Below are positions 58,826-64,000 of a stretch of 64,000 nucleotides of DNA, piece after piece. The translations under genes were made by a program, and so were the position numbers. Below the pieces are notes generated by a model, which did not search any database, had not been told where the DNA came from, and saw only the letters and a list, made by a program, of their open reading frames with translations. Position 1 is the stretch's first letter, and every line of letters starts with the position of its first letter. Origin of the DNA: Pyricularia pennisetigena (taxonomy: Eukaryota > Ascomycota > Sordariomycetes > Magnaporthales > Pyriculariaceae); the NCBI RefSeq assembly GCF_004337985.1, contig NC_043743.1, forward strand, positions 1,693,882 to 1,757,881. Reading direction: 5' to 3'.

Positions 58826-61800
58826 ATGCTTGAGGATGGGGTCTGTCTCCGGGTTGGCAGAGGCCGGGATGATTTGTAAGTCTATCTCGATTATACTGTC
58901 TGACTATCTGGTGGCATAGCTTTGAGCCAGTGTTAACATCTGCCAATTGCGTTATTTTCTAGAAGCTTAGAGACCAATGTTAAAGACACAGTGGATAATT
59001 CACAAATGTCGCCCAAAGCACCAACCGAGCAAACAAAGATTCAGAGCCCTACACATCTGGTCTGAGACTGAATACCTCTATACTTCTGTCACTTTACAAG
59101 CCTTTTTATTGATCTGTCTGGCTGGCATGAAATGTATACACGTGGAAATATTCTCGTTCTATATAGATCGACGCTCTTATTAGAGGGCAAGCGAGCAAAC
59201 CTCAGGGATACGAAGACGACGAATCTTTTTGCTGACTAGATCAGTACGCCATATAGCTCTTGACGCTGCTGAACTCATAAAGCTCGCTGATGGCTTTTCC
59301 CTGACCAAGTGCCTAAAACCAGTAACAGAAATTATCTTGTATCATTCCGTTCCGGATCCGGAATATTGAGCAACTTACGGGGATGCTCAGATAGGCTGCT
59401 ATACATGGTTCACTGATACACGTTTAGGCCATTGGTCGGTACAAAGATAACCTGGGGCGGCACAAGCCCCAACAAATAGACTGGCAGAGCCTGCGGCCAC
59501 ATCGGACGGGCCACCACGTAGAATCAGCGGGTAATTGGAAGTGGTTTGCCCATTAGCAACCCTACCAGAGCGTCTTCAGATATGATCCCTGGGAAGGGCG
59601 GGCTGCAAAAGTCCGAAGGGGGCCGACATACGCATGCCTCACGGGCAGTCGGTAAGCGCCTGGCAGGGAGCCAAACTTTTGACTGCCTCCTTGGCGGGAA
59701 GTAGACTCAAATCTTTACGAGGTGTCACGAGACTGTGGCATGCAGCTGGGGCGGAGAAGGGGCCTTGTTCCCCCAAGAGTAAAAGCCGTGATAACCCCCC
59801 AGTTCCTTGCTTTCCAATTCACTGACAGGGTTCGTCCCCCCTCCAAAACCCCCCTTTTTTCACTGGTACGTACGTGGTGCTGTTGGGGACCGACAGGAAA
59901 AGATGCCTCGAAGCAAGCTGTACCACCAACAAACACACATGGGTCCCATTCGAGTCCACCTTCTGGGAGTAAAAGACCCCTGCACAAAACAAAGCTGCTT
60001 TCCTGGTATCCTGGATTCTTGTCATTTTTTTTTTCGACGCTACGAGTTAGTCATTAGCGACCAACGATAACGCCGGTAGATTGCACAGAGGTCAACAACG
60101 CGCATCCATGTTCCATGCCGAGCATACCGAGCTTCAAGCACCCGGGGGGTTTTCAAAAAAAGGTTAGACTGATTGCTGCCCGATGTCGAGTCGATGGAGC
60201 AAAAGCCGGCAGGTTTCCCGAAAATCCGAATGAAGTGAGAATTGCAAACTCTTTACACTACGACACAACTAACTACCGGCCTCTCGTGCTACATCAAACC
60301 TGCTAGACTCCCTACCTCGGCGAGGTTTGACGATGTTTTTTTTTTCTTTCGCAACGTGGCACTCATTGCCGAGGGAGGGGCCAGCAGCATCATTCTCCTA
60401 TGCTATCTGCCTTGCTGCTCCCGTGAGTGAGTTCTCTATGGCTGTCTGACGAGTTGACCGAGAGCACTGCATGTGGCTGCCTGTCAGGGGAGCCAGGGGA
60501 TGTGTAAAAAAAGATATCCCGCTTGCCACAGACTATTAGAATGCATGAAGATCAATATGGAAAGTAGATTAACACAGTGACAAATGACGGCCCGTCCAAG
60601 ACATCTGACCGACAAATTCCACTGGCCGCCCCCGAGTTGAGACCTCGAGTACATCTTATGTCACCTTCAGGGCCTTAGATGCAACCAGGACGCCTGCATT
60701 AGTGTCTACGCCTGACAAACCTTGTTACTCTGCCCGCTTTGTTTCCCCCAGAACTGTGCTTACTGGTCACTTGAATGCCCTTGCTGGCTCACCACAACTT
60801 CCACTGCGTCTCTGCTGTCTCCCTTGCCTTGGCAAAGAAGAATACAAGTGGCTGCCTCTCACGAGATAAGCGCCCGAGCGGGCAGAGCAAAAGCTTTTCA
60901 TACGCTGGAGCTTCATTTGTTGGACATCAAACCTCGCTATCATGATTCCCAGCCTGCCCATCCAGCGTTCAGGGGTCATGGACAGAACTCCCGCACGTGC
61001 TGATCAGCATCTGGGGCCAAGTGTTTCCAACCAAAGCCTTTGCCACTGCTGATAGCCTTTTCGCCCTTGTCCAGGGCCTCTAGGGCAGGTAGACAGCCAC
61101 CACCTGGCCAGACTAACTTGCGATCAAAAAGAGAGCTTCTCCAACAAACGATGCCTTCGTTGCATCTACAGAGGAGGTGTGGGTGGGCAGCAGACGGGAA
61201 AACACATCAGCCACTTCCGATGGCGCACAATCGGCAATCTTCATAGCCTCGACGTCTTCACAATCACACTTGACGAGCAATCACGACAGAGTGGTTGATT
61301 TATTTGTTTGTCTTGTGCGTGACGCAATGCCACCGCCCATGCCACTTTCCCCTCAGTCTCTTGTTACCATCCCTCACGTCTCTCTCCATCGAGCCCATCG
61401 TCTCAAAAGATCAGGCATACCATACAAAGCACACGGTGCACTCATTCACACCCGTCATCTATCCCCCTCCCATCTGTGAGTGATTGGTTACGAGGCCAAC
61501 GGCGAGTGCGCCCCATCACAACCAATAGACCTGGAATCCCCCCCCCCGAAACCACCAAATGCTCCTCCCTCTCACATATCCCCGGTTGCCCTCCCTTGGA
61601 GAAAAACCTCCGTGTTTTTTTTTGCTCTTCTTTGTCTACATGGCGACCGTTGCTTTTTTGTTCTGACCCCCAGCCGCAAGTGCAAAAAACTTTTCGAGGC
61701 AAAAAGCCGCAGTACACCACACCGGAAGCGATAGACTCATAGGTGGGCCCTGGCAAGATCCCTGCTCTGAACGCCCCCTTCCCCCCTTTCCTTTGGAGTG

Positions 61801-62858
61801 ACTTGCTGCCAAAGTACCGACGGAGGTTGCTCACATCGAGTCCCGGCTAGTCCTGTTCCTGGTCCTGTTCCTGGTCCTGATTCGGCGGTCGGCACGGGGT
61901 ACAGCTGCCGGTCCAAACAGCGGCTTTGCTTGGTTTCTTCCGCAGCCGTATGCTACTAGCGGGTTCTAATTTAACAGGCTTTCTGCAGTAGGGGCCAATT
62001 CACACTCTGCTTTTCTTTTTCTTTTAGGTTGCTGGGTAGTTTCCACAGCTCTTTTGTGCTTCACACCTCTTTGAGATGTTTCACCTCCACGATATGGAGC
62101 AGCAGCAATATTTAAATTTGGCTTCTATGAGACTGACATTAACTACATATGTGCTCCCAACTTTTCCCCTATAGGTTACCCAATAAAATAGGAAGGCATA
62201 TCAATAGGTAAATAATTACACAGAAAGACATAAGGGTACTTTAGCTAGGCCGATAGGTAGGGGGCGTTAAAGTCAAGCAGGCAAGTTGGGAAAGGTGTAA
62301 ATGTCTGGGAGACAGATTAGCAAGGTACAGATGTAATGTAGCCCATATCTTATGATGAGACTGTAGTATCTAATATGAAATGTATAATTGCAATTTATTA
62401 CACCATCTAGCATATACGATAATAGCAGGCAAGTAAGAAGAAGCCACAATTGCAAATATAAAAAGGACGTCAAAGAAAAGAAAGAGCAAAACATAAATAA
62501 CAGAAGAGCTGAGCCTCGTGTTGATGTCAGGTAAATGAAACACAAAACAATTCAAATCTCAATCCCGAAGCCATATGTATCCAGTGCTCTAACATGGGGA
62601 ACAACAAAGTATACCCAAAACCGTTGCTCTAAACGGTGTCGCCGCCATTTAAAGGCCCGTATATGCTCTATTTGTAACAAAACCCATAAAAAAGTCCAAG
62701 CAGGCCGCTAGCACCATCTTCAGAAGTGACCACATGGCCATTCTCAAAAATTTGGTAGACAGCGTAGCTGAGTAGATGGTAGGTAGGTAAAGAGATAGGA
62801 AATAGGCAAGGAGGCAGAAAACCCCAAGCTCAGCGTCGGTCGTCAGCCGCCGCCCCGT
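58826..62858. other. Gene-poor intergenic region
   Basis: 4.0 kb with no recognised gene. It contains the F-box gene 3' UTR, long C-rich and T-rich patches (for example near 59835-59865 and 61540-61560), an imperfect CCTGTTCCTGGT repeat at 61853-61879, and GTA-rich tracts at about 62190-62270 and 62767-62815. Many open frames of 60-130 codons occur on both strands, none with a recognisable domain. It could hide a long leader or a non-coding transcript. Confidence 0.5.
61853..61879. repeat. Short tandem repeat of CCTGTTCCTGGT
   Basis: Just over two copies of a 12-bp unit, itself made of CCTGTT/CCTGGT halves, read directly. Confidence 0.8.
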
Positions 62859-63101
62859 CTAGTTGTAGCCGCTTCGGCTCTTTCCGGGCGGCGGCTTGGC
62901 TTCCTTCTTGCTCTTCCTCTTGCTCTTGCTCCTCTTGGGCTTCGCCGGCTCGCTCGGTTGGCCCTGCCCGCCGCCACCAGAGGACTCCCCGTATCCGCCT
63001 TGGCTCTCGTCGTAGCCGTGCGAGTATTCATCGTACCCGGAGTAATCGTAGCCCCCTTGTTCGGGGGCCATAAGAGGCTGGATGCTGTGGTGACGGCTCA
63101 T
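62859..63101 (-). CDS. Small Gly/Tyr-rich, Lys-rich hypothetical protein
   Basis: An 80-residue frame. Residues 1-20 read MSRHHSIQPLMAPEQG. The middle is Gly/Tyr/Ser-rich (YDYSGYDEYSHGYDESQGGYG split as YDYSGYDEYS and HGYDESQGGYG). The C-terminal third is strongly basic (KPKRSKSKRKSKKEAK) and the protein ends SRSGYN. No folded domain is apparent. The composition suggests a disordered RNA-binding or nuclear protein, but that is inference. In-frame codons continue upstream to 63233, but the ATG at 63101 follows an AAAC context and starts the compositionally coherent part. Strongly biased composition confined to one frame argues for real coding over chance. I do not recognise a named family. Confidence 0.55.
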   Translation of the reverse strand: MSRHHSIQPLMAPEQGGYDYSGYDEYSHGYDESQGGYGESSGGGGQGQPSEPAKPKRSKSKRKSKKEAKPPPGKSRSGYN

Positions 63102-64000
63102 GTTTGCGTACTGGTGATGGTTTCTCGAGGCGAACAAAGAGAGATGAATGTTGGATAAACGACCCTGATTGTGTATTGGGAATTTGGCAAAGACAGAATG
63201 TAAATCGGAAGATGCCTCGAATGTTGCGTTCAAGTAACGAGGGGATGAAATACAAACACAGGCTGAAGATTGAGTTTGAAGTGTTTATGATGGTAGATTG
63301 TCCTGTTGTCTTGTGCAGAAAACCTCACCTCATATGAGCAGGATATCAGCTTTCTCTTATAGTAAAAAGTTCTCATAATCTTTGGCTGGAATGGTTAGAT
63401 ATGGCTCCTGGTGAGGACAGCCTCGATATTGCTGCAATCTCTCATGTCAATCATACAGAGGAAATCTCGGAATGCGTGCCGCAAATTCAGTTGTGATTCT
63501 GCCCTACCAAAATTCCCGTCATTGAGACCCAAAATAATTGACGGCGGATGTCCAGGATCAGGTGGCCCCTTCGAGGGGCAAAGCGGTTGGGCATATAGCA
63601 TCCTCGGTTGCCAGTTGGTGAAAAAGGACGCTCGGCTGTGAAAAGAAAAGGCAAACCCAGGTCTGGAACCCAAGCCGTATGCACAACCCTCGATGGTTCG
63701 GAACCAGAACGCCTATCAGTATCAGTCGGTAAGGATCAAGGGGTCCAGACGGCGTCGAAGGGCTCATGACGGCACAAGCCACTCGGAAAGAGCCGCGACT
63801 GCTCATGGTGAGATCCCGTAGCCATGGGTTCCAACAACCACGCCGCTTGTTGTAAGAAAACAATAAAGAACTAAAGAAGGTTAGTAGCGAGTCCGCCTGG
63901 ATGAAGCAAAACGTTGGGGCCAAGGGAAAGCGGGTAGGCTAGGGGATCCATATAGAGAGTGGCTGTATTCGGATCCTGAGAAAAGAACAAATTTAGTCGT
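63102..64000. other. Right-end flank, no gene recognised
   Basis: The last 900 bp contain the probable promoter of the small minus-strand gene and mixed sequence with short overlapping open frames on both strands, none of recognised type. Confidence 0.55.

Overview
The window is nuclear DNA from a filamentous ascomycete, most likely a Sordariomycete. The evidence is many short spliceosomal introns (about 50-230 nt, GT...AG), single-gene transcription units on both strands, and the gene content: COP9 signalosome subunit, Pal1 family, DUF1776 family, LaeA-like methyltransferase, secreted GH12 glucanase, dienelactone hydrolase. I cannot name the genus from sequence alone. Twenty protein-coding genes are supported. 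Exon joints were worked out by hand from splice sites, reading phase and family motifs; there is no transcript evidence behind them.

Layout. 1-2301 (-): 3'-truncated acyl-CoA (acetyl/propionyl) synthetase. 5182-8486 (+): CCCH zinc-finger protein. 9855-11531 (+): COP9 signalosome subunit 3. 12372-13571 (-): dienelactone hydrolase. It is divergent to RPA1 at 14101-16253 (+), and the shared 529-bp promoter carries a perfect MluI cell-cycle box. 17067-18020 (-): Mug/TDG-type DNA glycosylase. 18819-21211 (-): ribosome-associated Hsp70 Ssb (8 exons). 23359-26122 (-): RSC4-like tandem bromodomain protein. 27460-28163 (+): CKS1. 29910-31888 (+): ERO1, convergent with USB1 at 32194-33176 (-). 34663-36654 (+): Pal1. 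39578-41072 (+): MDR/quinone oxidoreductase. 44218-45766 (+): LaeA-like methyltransferase. 46620-47450 (+): YTH1/CPSF30, convergent with DUF1776 at 47717-49401 (-). 49873-50945 (-): second SAM methyltransferase. 51618-52469 (-): secreted GH12 endoglucanase. 57284-58825 (+): F-box protein. 62859-63101 (-): 80-residue Gly/Tyr- and Lys-rich protein.

Most genes are core housekeeping functions: replication and repair (RPA1, TDG), cell cycle (CKS1), chromatin (RSC4), RNA processing (USB1, YTH1), protein folding (Ssb, ERO1) and protein turnover (CSN3, F-box). They look like an ordinary chromosomal neighbourhood rather than one pathway. The two methyltransferases, the oxidoreductase and the GH12 enzyme are the accessory part, but no backbone synthase is present, so this is not a recognisable secondary-metabolite cluster.

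The right third has two long gene-poor stretches (52470-57283 and 58826-62858). The first holds the clearest non-genic object: a 471-bp AT-rich element at 53360-53830 with 59-bp terminal inverted repeats and a decayed 8-bp target duplication, like a non-autonomous hAT transposon (MITE). Other notable points are two overlapping signal-peptide reading frames at the 5' end of ERO1, an 18-nt microexon inside a SAM-binding motif, a poly-Ala extension encoded by a trinucleotide repeat, a 12-bp perfect hairpin after the oxidoreductase, and recurrent GTA-rich tracts between genes. I did not find a convincing wholly new system. No tRNA, rRNA or CRISPR was seen.
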